Below, in pieces: positions 8,998-17,700 of a stretch of 64,000 nucleotides of DNA. Under the pieces are notes generated by a model. That model saw only the letters and a program-made list of their open reading frames with translations, had not been told where the DNA came from and did no database searches. Location: contig JBHJMN010000020.1 in NCBI GenBank assembly GCA_042219835.1, positions 36,396 to 100,395 on the forward strand, read 5' to 3'. Every line of letters begins with the position of its first letter. Within the stretch, counting starts at the first letter, position 1. This stretch comes from Paenibacillus_G elgii_A (GTDB taxonomy: Bacteria > Bacillota > Bacilli > Paenibacillales > NBRC-103111). The translations under genes were made by a program, and so were the position numbers.

Positions 8998-10173
8998 ATG
9001 GAGCGGATCGTTCAGACGGGAGCGGATCGTTTTCTGCTGTTAGAATCCGAGCTGCACGGACAGCGCTTCGGGCTGCTGACAAACCCGACGGGCATCAATC
9101 AGCGGTTCGAATCCGTGATCGACGGGTGCGCTGGGTTCAATTCGGCGGCTTTAACGGCGCTGTTCGCCTGCGAGCACGGCATTCGCGGCGAGCGGCAGGC
9201 GGGGATCCGCTTCGGTGATGAGAAGGACGACAAGACGGGGATTCCCGTCTTTAGTTTATATGGGGAGCGCAAGCGGCCTACGGAAGAGATGATGGACCGG
9301 GTGGATGCCGTCGTTTTTGACATTCAGGATTTGGGCGTACGCTTTTATACCTATTTAAGTACGCTGGTTTACATGATGGAAGCGTGCGCGGCCTACGGCA
9401 AACGGCTGATCGTGCTCGACCGGCCGAATCCGCTCGGCGGGATCGTCAGCGAGGGCGGAATGCTGGAGGCGGGCTACGAATCGATGGTCGGCGCGTGGGC
9501 GGTACCGTTCCGCACGGGGCTAACCATCGGCGAGTTTGCGGGGTACGTGAACAGCCGCTTGTCGGTACGGTGCAGCTTGCAGGTCATGCCGCTGCTCGGC
9601 TGGGAACGGGACATGGAGTATCCTGCGACGGGGCTGCCATGGATCATGCCTTCGCCCAATATGCCGACAATGGACACGGTGCGGGTATATGCCGGGAACT
9701 GCCTGTTCGAAGGCACGAATGTGTCCGAAGGACGAGGGACGACACGGCCGTTCGAGCTGCTCGGCGCGCCCTGGATGGACGGACGCGCGGTTAGCGAAGC
9801 GGTGAACCGCTTGGGACTGCCGGGCGTACACTTGCAGCCGGTCTATTTTACGCCGACGTTCTCGAAGCATCAGGGCGAGCTGTGCAGCGGCGTTCAGCTG
9901 TTCGTAACCGATCCGGCGGCATATCGTTCCGTCGCGACGGCGCTGCATCTGCTGCATACGGTTGCGGCGCTTTACCCGGCGCAGTTTCAATGGACGCCGC
10001 CGTTTAAGGAAGGGCGGAAGCCTTTTATCGACTATTTGTCCGGCAGCGATCTTGTCCGCACTTCGATTCATACGGAGGCGGGGCTGAACCGGATTTTATC
10101 GTTATGGGACGCGCAAGCGAAAGCATGGAACGACGCGAGGCGGCCATATTTGTTGTACGGAGGGGAAGCATGA
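8998..10173 (+). CDS. namZ: Exo-beta-N-acetylmuramidase NamZ (DUF1343, YbbC-like)
   Basis: A 391-residue DUF1343 protein, the family of B. subtilis NamZ, which removes MurNAc from the non-reducing end of cell-wall glycans and from MurNAc-GlcNAc. Family hallmarks are GLLTNPTGI, FACEHGIRG, VVFDIQDLGVRFYTY, VLDRPNPLGG and FEGTNVSEGRGT. Unlike the secreted Bacillus enzyme, this protein begins MERIVQTGADRFLLLE with no signal peptide, so it should act in the cytosol on imported fragments. It overlaps nagZ by four bases (ATGA). Confidence 0.93.
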   Translation: MERIVQTGADRFLLLESELHGQRFGLLTNPTGINQRFESVIDGCAGFNSAALTALFACEHGIRGERQAGIRFGDEKDDKTGIPVFSLYGERKRPTEEMMDRVDAVVFDIQDLGVRFYTYLSTLVYMMEACAAYGKRLIVLDRPNPLGGIVSEGGMLEAGYESMVGAWAVPFRTGLTIGEFAGYVNSRLSVRCSLQVMPLLGWERDMEYPATGLPWIMPSPNMPTMDTVRVYAGNCLFEGTNVSEGRGTTRPFELLGAPWMDGRAVSEAVNRLGLPGVHLQPVYFTPTFSKHQGELCSGVQLFVTDPAAYRSVATALHLLHTVAALYPAQFQWTPPFKEGRKPFIDYLSGSDLVRTSIHTEAGLNRILSLWDAQAKAWNDARRPYLLYGGEA

Positions 10174-11801
10174 TGGAGCTTGCAGGCATGACGATGGAGG
10201 AAAAGGTCGGACAGCTTATCCAGGCAGGCTTCCACAGTCTGGAGCCGGACGAGCATATTTTGGAGCTGATCGAACGGCGGCGGATCGGCGGCGTTATTTT
10301 GTTTGCGCGCAATGTGCAAGACCCAGCGCAGGTTGCGGCTTTGACCAGGAAGCTGCAGGAGGCGGCACAGCGGGCAGGGACGGCTCCGCTGTGGATTTCC
10401 ATCGATCAGGAAGGCGGCATGGTGGCGCGTATAACGGAAGGCGTCGCGCTGATGCCGGGAGCGATGGCGATTGCTTCGGGGGGCTCGGTGGAGGCGGCGT
10501 ACGAAGCGGCCCTCATTGCCGGCCGCGAGCTGCGGGCGATCGGTGTCAACATGAATTTTGCGCCGGACCTGGATATCAACAACAATCCGGCCAATCCTGT
10601 GATCGGGGTGCGCTCCTTCGGCGAAGCCCCGGAGGCCGTTGCGGCATACGGAGCGGCTGCGATCCGCGGCTTTCAGGACGCGGGCGTGTCGGCGACGGCG
10701 AAGCATTTTCCGGGCCATGGCGATACCAATACGGACTCTCATCTCGACCTGCCAACGATCCCGCATTCGCGCGGGCGGATCGAAGCGGTAGAACTAGTTC
10801 CGTTCCGGCGCGCCGTTGCCGAAGGCGTCGATGCGGTCATGTCGTCGCACATCGTATTTCCCGCGTTCGAGCCGGAACGGCTGCCCGCGACATTATCCCG
10901 CCGCGTGCTGACGGGACTGCTGCGGGAGGAGCTCGGCTTCGACGGCGTCATCGTGACGGATTGCATGGAGATGCAGGCGATTGCCGACCATTACGGCACG
11001 GTGGAAGCGGCAGTCCTAGCCGTGGAGGCGGGCGCGGACATCGTCTTGATCAGCCACAGCCGCGAGCTGCAGGAAGGGGCCCTCGACGCGCTGCTGGAGG
11101 CGGTCCGCTCCGGGCGGATCAGCGAGGAGCGGATCGACGCGTCGGTCCGCAGGCTGCTTGCGTTGAAGCGGAAGCGGCTGGCCGCGGGGACGGGCGGAGC
11201 GCCGGAACCGCATGAAGCGGCGCTCCGCCTTGTCGGCTGCGAGGCACACTGGCAGACGGCGAGGCGGATCAGCGAGGCGAGCGTGACGCTGGTCAAGGAC
11301 GAGGAAGGGCAGTTGCCGCTCCTGCATGTTCCGACGCTTGTTATCCATACGTCGGCCGTTGCGACTTCGATTGCCGATGAAGCTGTCGATATTCCGCATA
11401 CGCTCGGAAAAGCGTTGGCCGCGCAGGGAATGGACGTCGTCGAACGGATCATTCCGGTATCTCCGGACGGCGAGGCGCTGCAAGCGCTGTTGACGCAGGC
11501 CGAGCCGTTCGGGCAGGTCGTCGTGGGCACGTACAACGCTTCCTTTTATCCCGGGCAGGTCCGGTTGATCCAATCGTTGCAATCGCTCGGTAAGCGGCCG
11601 GTTGTCGTCGCGCTGCGCAATCCGTACGATCTGCGCGAATTCCCGGGCGCATCGTCCTATGCGACGGTGTACGAATCGAGGCCGCTCGCGCTGGAGAGCG
11701 CGGCCAAGGGGCTGACCGGCGCGATTCCGATGCGGGGCAAGCTGCCGGTTACGATCAGCGAAGCTTATCCCGCGGGCTGGGGGGCGAACGGGCCATGCTA
11801 G
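10170..11801 (+). CDS. nagZ: Beta-N-acetylglucosaminidase NagZ, glycoside hydrolase family 3
   Basis: A 543-residue GH3 enzyme. The catalytic core holds the NagZ loop KHFPGHGDTNTDSHLDLP, carrying the His/Asp acid-base pair, and the nucleophile region VIVTDCMEMQAI. The C-terminal part after residue about 370 matches the second domain seen in Gram-positive NagZ. The ATG at 10170 overlaps the namZ stop and has GGAGGGG upstream; the open frame reaches back to 10104 but without a ribosome site. There is no signal peptide, in contrast to secreted Bacillus NagZ. Together NamZ and NagZ would split GlcNAc-MurNAc chains from either sugar. Confidence 0.93.
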   Translation: MMELAGMTMEEKVGQLIQAGFHSLEPDEHILELIERRRIGGVILFARNVQDPAQVAALTRKLQEAAQRAGTAPLWISIDQEGGMVARITEGVALMPGAMAIASGGSVEAAYEAALIAGRELRAIGVNMNFAPDLDINNNPANPVIGVRSFGEAPEAVAAYGAAAIRGFQDAGVSATAKHFPGHGDTNTDSHLDLPTIPHSRGRIEAVELVPFRRAVAEGVDAVMSSHIVFPAFEPERLPATLSRRVLTGLLREELGFDGVIVTDCMEMQAIADHYGTVEAAVLAVEAGADIVLISHSRELQEGALDALLEAVRSGRISEERIDASVRRLLALKRKRLAAGTGGAPEPHEAALRLVGCEAHWQTARRISEASVTLVKDEEGQLPLLHVPTLVIHTSAVATSIADEAVDIPHTLGKALAAQGMDVVERIIPVSPDGEALQALLTQAEPFGQVVVGTYNASFYPGQVRLIQSLQSLGKRPVVVALRNPYDLREFPGASSYATVYESRPLALESAAKGLTGAIPMRGKLPVTISEAYPAGWGANGPC

Positions 11802-12985
11802 CATCCTACTTCCGCAAACCGCAGCGGCTGGTCGTCGGCCTGATGTCCGGCACGTCGCTCGACGGCGTCGATGCCGCGATCGTCCGCATCGGGGGGCAGG
11901 GGCTCGATACGAAGGTCGAGCTCGTTCATTACACCGCGGTTTCTTACGACGACACGCTCCGCGAGAAGCTGAAGGACCTATGCAGCTTGGATCGGTCGAA
12001 CGTGGCGATGGTGTGCGGCATGAACTTTTATCTCGGCCGCGTCTTTGCGGAGGCGGTGCGGCTGGCTGCAGCGGAAGCGGGGCTGTCGATGGACGAGATC
12101 GACCTTGTCAGCTCGCACGGCCAGACGGTGTGGCATATTCCCGAGGCTAACCCGAGCGAATGGTGCCAGGTCCGCTCGACGCTGCAAATCGGCGATCTGT
12201 CGGTGATCGCCAAGCAAACCGGCAAGCCGGTCGTCGGCGACTACCGGACCGCCGATATGGCGGTCGGCGGGCAAGGCGCGCCGCTCGTGCCGTACGCCGA
12301 TTTCATTCTGTTCCGGGACGCAAGCAAGGGCCGCATCGCACAAAATATCGGCGGCATCGGCAACTGCACCGCCATCCCGGCGGGCGGTCTGCCGGAGGAG
12401 GTCATCGCCTTCGACACGGGACCGGGCAACATGCTGATCGACGAAGCTGTCTATCAGCTATCCGGCGGGGCGAAGAGCTATGACGACGGGGGGGCTTGGG
12501 CGGCGCAAGGGCGGGCGGACGACTCGCTCTTAGACCGGATGCTGAGCCATCCGTACTTCGCGCTGAAACCCGTGAAAACGACGGGCCGCGAAATGTTCGG
12601 CAAGCCGTACGCAGCGGAGTGGATCGGCGAAGCGCGGCGGCTGGGGCTCGCGGACGCGGACATCGTCGCCACGTTCACGGCCTTCACCGCGCGTTCTATT
12701 GCCGCGGGCTACCGCGACTTCGTCTTCCCCGTCTGCCGTGCGGAGGAAGTGATCGTGTCCGGCGGCGGGGCGCACAATCGGACGCTGCTGCGCATGCTGG
12801 CCGGGCTGCTGCCTGAGCAGCGGGTGCTCACGTCGGATGCGTTCGGCATCTCCGGCGATGCCAAGGAAGCGATTGCATTCGCCTTGTTTGCGAACAATTT
12901 CCTGCACGGCATTCCGAACCAACTGCCGTCTGCGACCGGCGCTTCGCGTCCGGCCGTCATGGGCAAGCTCGCTTTGCCGGAATGA
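11795..12985 (+). CDS. anmK: Anhydro-N-acetylmuramic acid kinase
   Basis: A 396-residue ASKHA-fold kinase that opens the 1,6-anhydro ring of anhMurNAc while phosphorylating it to MurNAc 6-phosphate, the MurQ substrate. Diagnostic motifs are VGLMSGTSLDGVDAAIVRI at the N terminus, SSHGQTVWH, GDYRTADMAVGGQGAPLVP and IAFDTGPGNMLID. It overlaps nagZ by seven bases. Its presence means anhydro sugars from lytic transglycosylases enter the pathway. It is the last gene of the operon and is followed by a strong terminator. Confidence 0.96.
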   Translation: MLASYFRKPQRLVVGLMSGTSLDGVDAAIVRIGGQGLDTKVELVHYTAVSYDDTLREKLKDLCSLDRSNVAMVCGMNFYLGRVFAEAVRLAAAEAGLSMDEIDLVSSHGQTVWHIPEANPSEWCQVRSTLQIGDLSVIAKQTGKPVVGDYRTADMAVGGQGAPLVPYADFILFRDASKGRIAQNIGGIGNCTAIPAGGLPEEVIAFDTGPGNMLIDEAVYQLSGGAKSYDDGGAWAAQGRADDSLLDRMLSHPYFALKPVKTTGREMFGKPYAAEWIGEARRLGLADADIVATFTAFTARSIAAGYRDFVFPVCRAEEVIVSGGGAHNRTLLRMLAGLLPEQRVLTSDAFGISGDAKEAIAFALFANNFLHGIPNQLPSATGASRPAVMGKLALPE

Positions 12986-13041
12986 CAGGATATGAAGAAG
13001 TTTATCGTTTAAGAGAACTTAAAATTTTCCGCTTGGCTATG

Positions 13042-13092
13042 CAGCAAGCCTTTCCCAAGAGAATGCTCTGGGAAAGGCTTGCTGTTTTTTTT
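13042..13092 (+). terminator. Intrinsic terminator after anmK
   Basis: A 16 bp perfect stem (CAGCAAGCCTTTCCCA, 13042-13057, with its complement at 13069-13084) is followed by eight Ts. It closes the cell-wall salvage operon. Confidence 0.93.
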
Positions 13093-13167
13093 GCCGCCAA
13101 TTTGACGTATCACGCATAAAACAGGAAAACAAATAATATTAATTCCATATTTTGATAGGTCGTTCTT

Positions 13168-13323
13168 GTGGATCAAAACGATTATTTCAAGCAAATTTAC
13201 ACGCATTTGCAGGACGGAATCATTGTGATGGATCAGGAACGCAGGATTGTGATGATGATGGCGTTGACGGAAATCGCACCGCAAGAACAGCATTCGGCAT
13301 TCGGGGGCAACCCTAACACGTAA
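13168..13323 (+). pseudogene. Fragment of a PAS-domain protein
   Basis: A 51-codon frame from GTG 13168 encodes YFKQIYTHLQDGIIVMDQER followed by RIVMMM. This is the start of a typical PAS sensor domain, which usually continues with NPAA and a much longer protein. Here it breaks into unrelated residues and a stop at 13321, just ahead of the SQR ribosome site. No clear ribosome site of its own is seen. It is probably what remains of a sensor once placed upstream of the sulfide genes; a small functional peptide is less likely. Confidence 0.5.
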
Positions 13324-13337
13324 GCGGGAGGATGATT

Positions 13338-14537
13338 ATGACAGCTCCAGAGCATTATTCCGTTGTGATCGTAGGCGCAGGAACAGCCGGTATTTCCGTA
13401 GCGGCGCGCTTGGCCCGGGCTTCCCGGACGCTCCGGGGACGAATCGCGCTGATTGATCCGGCGGCGAAGCATTATTATCAGCCTCTGTGGACTTTGGTCG
13501 GCGCAGGCGCGGCGAAGAAGGAGGAGACGGAGCGGGACATGGCCTCGCTCATCCCCGACGGCGTCGATTGGTTTCAAGAGGCGGTCGCGTCGTTTGCACC
13601 GGAGGACAACCAGCTGTTGACGCAGCCGGGAAGAACGATCAGCTATGATTGCCTGGTGGTGGCTGCGGGGCTGGAAATCGACTGGGGGCGGATCAAAGGC
13701 TTGAAGGAAGCCTTGGGTCTTGATGGCGTATGCAGCAACTACGCGTACGAGACGGTAGACAGCACGTGGGACGCGATCCGGAATTTTCAAGGCGGGACCG
13801 CAATCTTCACGTATCCGAATACGCCGGTCAAATGCGGCGGAGCGCCGCAAAAAATCATGTATTTGGCGGACGACTATTTCCGCAAATCGGGGGTACGCGA
13901 CCGCTCGAATATTGTGTTCGTCTCGGCCAAGGACGTCATTTTCGACGTTCCCAAATACGCGCGCACGCTGGAGCAAGTCATCCGGCGGAAGAAGATCGAG
14001 ACGAAGTACCGGACCCATCTGATTGAGCTGCGTCCGGGGGCCAAGCAAGCGGTGTTCGAGCATCTGGGTACGAAGGAGCAGGAGGTCCTCTCCTACGATA
14101 TGATTCACGTTACGCCGCCGATGCAAGCCCCGGCGTTTATCCGTGATAGTCTGCTTGCCGATAAGGGAGGCTGGGTCGACGTCGATCCTTCCACTTTGCA
14201 GCACAAAGCGTACCCGAATGTGTTCAGCCTGGGGGATTGCTCGAATTTGCCGACGTCCAAAACCGGCGCGGCCATCCGCAAGCAGGCCCCGGTCGTCGAA
14301 CGGAACGTGCTGGCGTTCTTGCAAGGCGAGCCGCTGGCCGCGAGCTATGACGGCTACACGTCCTGCCCGCTGGTCACCGGGTACAACCGGCTGGTGCTGG
14401 CCGAGTTCGATTATAACCTGACGCCGCAGGAGACGTTCCCATTCGATCAATCGAAGGAACGGCTCAGCATGTACTTATTAAAGAAAAACGTGCTGCCCGT
14501 CATGTACTGGAACGGCATGTTAAAAGGACGGATGTAG
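13338..14537 (+). CDS. sqr: Sulfide:quinone oxidoreductase, type II-like
   Basis: A flavoprotein of 399 residues that oxidises sulfide at the membrane and passes electrons to quinone, forming persulfide. The N-terminal FAD Rossmann motif is VIVGAGTAGISVAARLA. Conserved cysteines appear in VKCGGAPQKIMYL and YTSCPLVTGYNRLVLAEFDY, the pattern of type II SQR. GVFSLGDCSNLP-type sequence near residue 295 binds the flavin. The start is ATG 13338, since GGGAGG at 13326-13331 is well spaced from it and abuts the ATG at 13332. The CstB-like gene follows after 54 bp. Confidence 0.92.
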   Translation: MTAPEHYSVVIVGAGTAGISVAARLARASRTLRGRIALIDPAAKHYYQPLWTLVGAGAAKKEETERDMASLIPDGVDWFQEAVASFAPEDNQLLTQPGRTISYDCLVVAAGLEIDWGRIKGLKEALGLDGVCSNYAYETVDSTWDAIRNFQGGTAIFTYPNTPVKCGGAPQKIMYLADDYFRKSGVRDRSNIVFVSAKDVIFDVPKYARTLEQVIRRKKIETKYRTHLIELRPGAKQAVFEHLGTKEQEVLSYDMIHVTPPMQAPAFIRDSLLADKGGWVDVDPSTLQHKAYPNVFSLGDCSNLPTSKTGAAIRKQAPVVERNVLAFLQGEPLAASYDGYTSCPLVTGYNRLVLAEFDYNLTPQETFPFDQSKERLSMYLLKKNVLPVMYWNGMLKGRM

Positions 14538-14591
14538 CGAGGCAAATGAAAGGGGACTGCCCAAGAAGCAAATTTTAAAGGGGGAAGGAAT

Positions 14592-16037
14592 ATGCTGCTG
14601 CGGTATTTTTACGATGAAAAACTGGCTCACGCCTCTTATCTGGTTGGCTGTCAACGAACGGGTGAGGCGATCGCGATCGATCCCGGCCGCCATCCGGCGC
14701 CTTACTTGCGGACCGCCGAAGCGGAAGGGATGCGCCTTGTTGCCGCTACGGAAACCCATATTCACGCCGACTTCGTCTCCGGGGCCCGCGAGCTTGGCGT
14801 CGGGCATGGCGCAAAGCTGTATCTATCGGACGAGGGCGGCGACGATTGGCGGTACCGGTACGCGGAAGAGGCGGAGTGTCGGCTTGTAAAGCACGGAGAC
14901 CGGTTTACGGTCGGCAACCTGTCGTTCGAGGTTCTGCACACGCCGGGCCATACGCCGGAGAGCATCTCGCTGCTGCTGACCGATCTCGGCGGGGGCGCGG
15001 ACGAACCGATGGGCATTTTCACGGGGGACTTCGTCTTTGTGGGCGATGTCGGCAGGCCGGACCTGCTGGAAAAAGCGGCCGGACTTCTCGGCACGTCCGA
15101 GGCCGGAGCCCGGGCGATGTTCCGCTCTCTCCAGCAATTCAAGCGACTGCCGGATTACTTGCAGGTCTGGCCGGCGCATGGGGCAGGCAGCGCATGCGGC
15201 AAGTCGCTCGGGGCGGTGCCGTCCTCCACCGTCGGCTACGAGAAGCGGTTTAACCCGGCGCTGTCTTCTACGGACGAAGAGGCATTCGTTCAGGCCCTGC
15301 TTGATGGACAGCCCGAGCCGCCGCGTTATTTTGCTGTGATGAAGCAGGTAAACCGGAAGGGACCGGAGCTGCTGGGCCGCCTTGCGGCGGTAGTGGAATT
15401 GGGGTCGCTGGAAGTGTTAACCGCCTTGCGTGAGGCGGGCGCAGCGGTGATCGACACCCGCCCTGCCAAGGAGTTCGCCAAAGGGCATTTGGAAGGGACG
15501 ATCAATATACCCTATAACAAATCGTTTCCGAACTGGGCCGGCTGGCTGATCGATTACGAGCGTCCGCTGGCGGTATTGGCGAAGCCGGACCAATGGCTGG
15601 ACATCTTGACCGCGCTCCGATCCATCGGCATCGACAACGTGACCGGCTATATGGATGCGGGCAAGCTTCGCGCGGCGGATTCCTCGCGCATGGAGTCGTA
15701 TGCCGAAGCGACCCCGTCCGAGATGGCCGGGAAGGTGAAGGCGGGGAACGTGCATCTGGTAGATGTGCGAAGCTTGAGCGAATGGCAGGAAGGACGCATT
15801 CCCGGCGCGCAGCATCTTATGTTGGGCAATTTGCCCGGCCGCTTGAGCGAAATTCCGCGAGATAAGCCGGTTTTGCTGCAATGCCGTTCGGGCGCGCGCT
15901 CGGCCATCGCCGCAAGCTTGCTGCAGGCTGGCGGGATCAAAGAAGTGATTAACTTGAGCGGCGGGTATATCCGCTGGCGGGAAGAGGGAATGCCGTACGA
16001 AGACGGTTCGAAGCCACAGGCGGCCGGGAACAGGTAG
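14592..16037 (+). CDS. CstB-like persulfide dioxygenase-rhodanese fusion
   Basis: A 481-residue cytosolic protein. The N-terminal metallo-beta-lactamase fold (residues 1-235) has THIHADFVSGAREL, HTPGHTPESIS and FTGDFVFVGDVGRPDL, the iron-binding signature of ETHE1/CstB persulfide dioxygenases. Two rhodanese domains follow. The first (about 265-360) lacks a cysteine at its active loop. The second (about 375-470) carries LLQCRSGARSA with the catalytic Cys. This matches CstB of the staphylococcal sulfide detoxification operon. Working after SQR, it would turn persulfide into sulfite and thiosulfate. A GGGGGAAGG site precedes the ATG. Confidence 0.9.
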   Translation: MLLRYFYDEKLAHASYLVGCQRTGEAIAIDPGRHPAPYLRTAEAEGMRLVAATETHIHADFVSGARELGVGHGAKLYLSDEGGDDWRYRYAEEAECRLVKHGDRFTVGNLSFEVLHTPGHTPESISLLLTDLGGGADEPMGIFTGDFVFVGDVGRPDLLEKAAGLLGTSEAGARAMFRSLQQFKRLPDYLQVWPAHGAGSACGKSLGAVPSSTVGYEKRFNPALSSTDEEAFVQALLDGQPEPPRYFAVMKQVNRKGPELLGRLAAVVELGSLEVLTALREAGAAVIDTRPAKEFAKGHLEGTINIPYNKSFPNWAGWLIDYERPLAVLAKPDQWLDILTALRSIGIDNVTGYMDAGKLRAADSSRMESYAEATPSEMAGKVKAGNVHLVDVRSLSEWQEGRIPGAQHLMLGNLPGRLSEIPRDKPVLLQCRSGARSAIAASLLQAGGIKEVINLSGGYIRWREEGMPYEDGSKPQAAGNR

Positions 16038-16046
16038 AGCGTATAA

Positions 16047-16096
16047 AACAAGGAAGGGGCGTGGCGGGGCTGCGAAGCCCTCCATGTCCCTTCCTC
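16047..16096 (-). terminator. Terminator between convergent genes
   Basis: A branched hairpin with outer arms AGGAAGGG and CCCTTCCT lies between the convergent CstB-like and secreted-protein genes. Read on the minus strand it is followed by TTGTTTTAT, so it mainly serves the minus-strand gene. Confidence 0.6.
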
Positions 16097-16116
16097 TAAG
16101 CGTGGTTAGCGCAGGT

Positions 16117-17523
16117 TTATTTATAGCCGCCGAGCAAATAGTTGTAGAACGGTTCATCGACCCAGAAGCGGTAAGACTCCACTTTGGCGTCGGGACGGAT
16201 CTTTTGAAGACCGGATGCGATCTCTGCGGTTTTGTCCGATAAGGAGAACGTCTGCGCATAATAATGGCCTGCGGTCAGCTTATTGTTCGAGATGTCCTTG
16301 TACGTGTCCACCGGGGTAAGCGAATAGTAGAGCGGCTGCCACCAGGAGTTGGCGATCAAGCTTTTGGTGTCCTCGCTGTTTTTTTTGGCATATTGGAAAA
16401 TCACGTTCTGAAACTTCGCTTTTTGCTCTGCCGTATCAAATTCGAAGGCAATATCATATTCCTTCGCATAGGCGATGTAGTTGCCGTTCTCGATCTGCAC
16501 GACCTTGTAGCTATCTGTTTGCTTCGGCTCGCCCCACTCCTTCAGGTAGACGAAGGCCGACGTTTTAGGCTCCAACTGCACTTTGGCATTCAAGCCCTCG
16601 CTGCGCAGCAGTCCGATCAATTGTACGGCGTGCGTAATATCGTCGTGCCCGTAAGTCAGCGACAGCTTCGGCTCGAAGTTCGCGCTGTAGCGGGAGTCCT
16701 TCAGATTGTAGCCGGTGATCAAGTTCTGCTTCAGCGCTTCGTCGACGACGGCTTGCAGCTCCTTCACCTGAATCAGACCCTGCGTCTGATATGCTTGGTA
16801 CAGCTTGGCGAAAATATCCTCGTCGGCCACGGAGCCAATCGCGTGCTTGTAAGCGCCTTTGAACGACAGGACGCTGCCGAGCAGGTCGGCGGCAAAATCG
16901 CCGGATGCCGCGTCGCCGAGGGCGAACGAGCTATGCCACGCGGCAGGGAGCAGGCCCGTGTCCACGGCCGCCGCCAATTCCTGCGCCGCTTGCAGCGACA
17001 ATTTCGGATTACCGGGGTAGTCGATGCCGAGCTTGCGCAGCGCCGATTTGATTTTCGCTTCGGGGTATGTATAGGCGAGCTCCTTCAAATTAGCGGCTTT
17101 CAGCGCAATATAGACCGCCGCATCTTCCGTGAGGGGAGCCGCCGCTTGCAGCGTCCCGCCGGACAAAACACCCTTCTCGGCCAAAGCCTGGGCGGCCGCG
17201 TATGCAGGGTCTTCGGGCTTCAGATCGTTAAACCGGTTCTCCCCGGCAGGGGAGCCTTCGAGCTTCAGCGCTTTCGCCACGTCCCGGATAAATTCGCCTT
17301 TCGTAGGCACAGCCGGCAGCTGAATCTTGTACTGGCTCTGCAAAAAAGCTTTATAGGCCGCCGCAGAGGGGGAGGACACCGCAGAAGACGATGCCGCAGG
17401 AGCGGTGGCTGCTTCCGCGCGAACCGCGGTACCGCCGTACAGTCCGGAGTAGAGCAAAGCCGCCGATAAGCTGACGGCTGCGAGCGGGAAAAACCTTTTC
17501 TTCTTGTTAACGGAACGATGCAT
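16117..17523 (-). CDS. Secreted protein of unknown function with degenerate SLH-like N-terminal region
   Basis: A 468-residue exported protein. A signal peptide (RFFPLAAVSLSAALLYSGLY) ends near AEAA. Residues about 65-140 (TKGEFIRDVAKALKL, FNDLKPEDPAYAAAQALAEK) follow the SLH pattern weakly, then a helical region and a mixed C-terminal domain (ITHAVQLIGLLRSEGLNAKV, YNYLLGGYK) that I do not recognise. The ATG has GAGGAGG 11 bp upstream and its own strong promoter. It lies downstream of the transglutaminase-like gene, separated by that gene's terminator. A role at the cell surface is likely; the function is unknown. Confidence 0.75.
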   Translation of the reverse strand: MHRSVNKKKRFFPLAAVSLSAALLYSGLYGGTAVRAEAATAPAASSSAVSSPSAAAYKAFLQSQYKIQLPAVPTKGEFIRDVAKALKLEGSPAGENRFNDLKPEDPAYAAAQALAEKGVLSGGTLQAAAPLTEDAAVYIALKAANLKELAYTYPEAKIKSALRKLGIDYPGNPKLSLQAAQELAAAVDTGLLPAAWHSSFALGDAASGDFAADLLGSVLSFKGAYKHAIGSVADEDIFAKLYQAYQTQGLIQVKELQAVVDEALKQNLITGYNLKDSRYSANFEPKLSLTYGHDDITHAVQLIGLLRSEGLNAKVQLEPKTSAFVYLKEWGEPKQTDSYKVVQIENGNYIAYAKEYDIAFEFDTAEQKAKFQNVIFQYAKKNSEDTKSLIANSWWQPLYYSLTPVDTYKDISNNKLTAGHYYAQTFSLSDKTAEIASGLQKIRPDAKVESYRFWVDEPFYNYLLGGYK

Positions 17524-17579
17524 GGCGAAAAGCCTCCTCTAGCAAAGTTGTAAATTCCAATGGAAAAACTTGTATTTGA

Positions 17580-17608
17580 ATCATACCTTCTCGGGGTGCC
17601 TCTGTCAA
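17580..17608 (-). promoter_or_regulatory. Promoter for the secreted protein
   Basis: On the minus strand, consensus TTGACA (17603-17608), a 17 bp spacer and TATGAT (17580-17585), about 55 bp before the ATG. No riboswitch-like fold is seen in this leader. Confidence 0.75.
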
Positions 17609-17627
17609 TATCGGTTAGAAAAATGAA

Positions 17628-17660
17628 CAAAGAAAAACCGTATTTCGAACGAATACGGTT
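17628..17660 (-). terminator. Terminator after the transglutaminase-like gene
   Basis: A nine-base stem (17652-17660 with 17636-17644), a seven-base loop and the U-rich tail TTTTTCTTT on the minus strand. It separates the riboswitch-controlled gene from the next one. Confidence 0.85.
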
Positions 17661-17700
17661 GAGGTTCGTAATAGAGTCCTATGTTGTTCTTTATATCGAA

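Noticed and set aside
13233..14450. 405-codon minus-strand frame
   Set aside because: Antisense to sqr, with low-complexity Arg/His-rich product, no ribosome site and no family resemblance.
16264..17469. 401-codon plus-strand frame
   Set aside because: Antisense to the secreted protein gene; the minus-strand frame has promoter, ribosome site and signal peptide.
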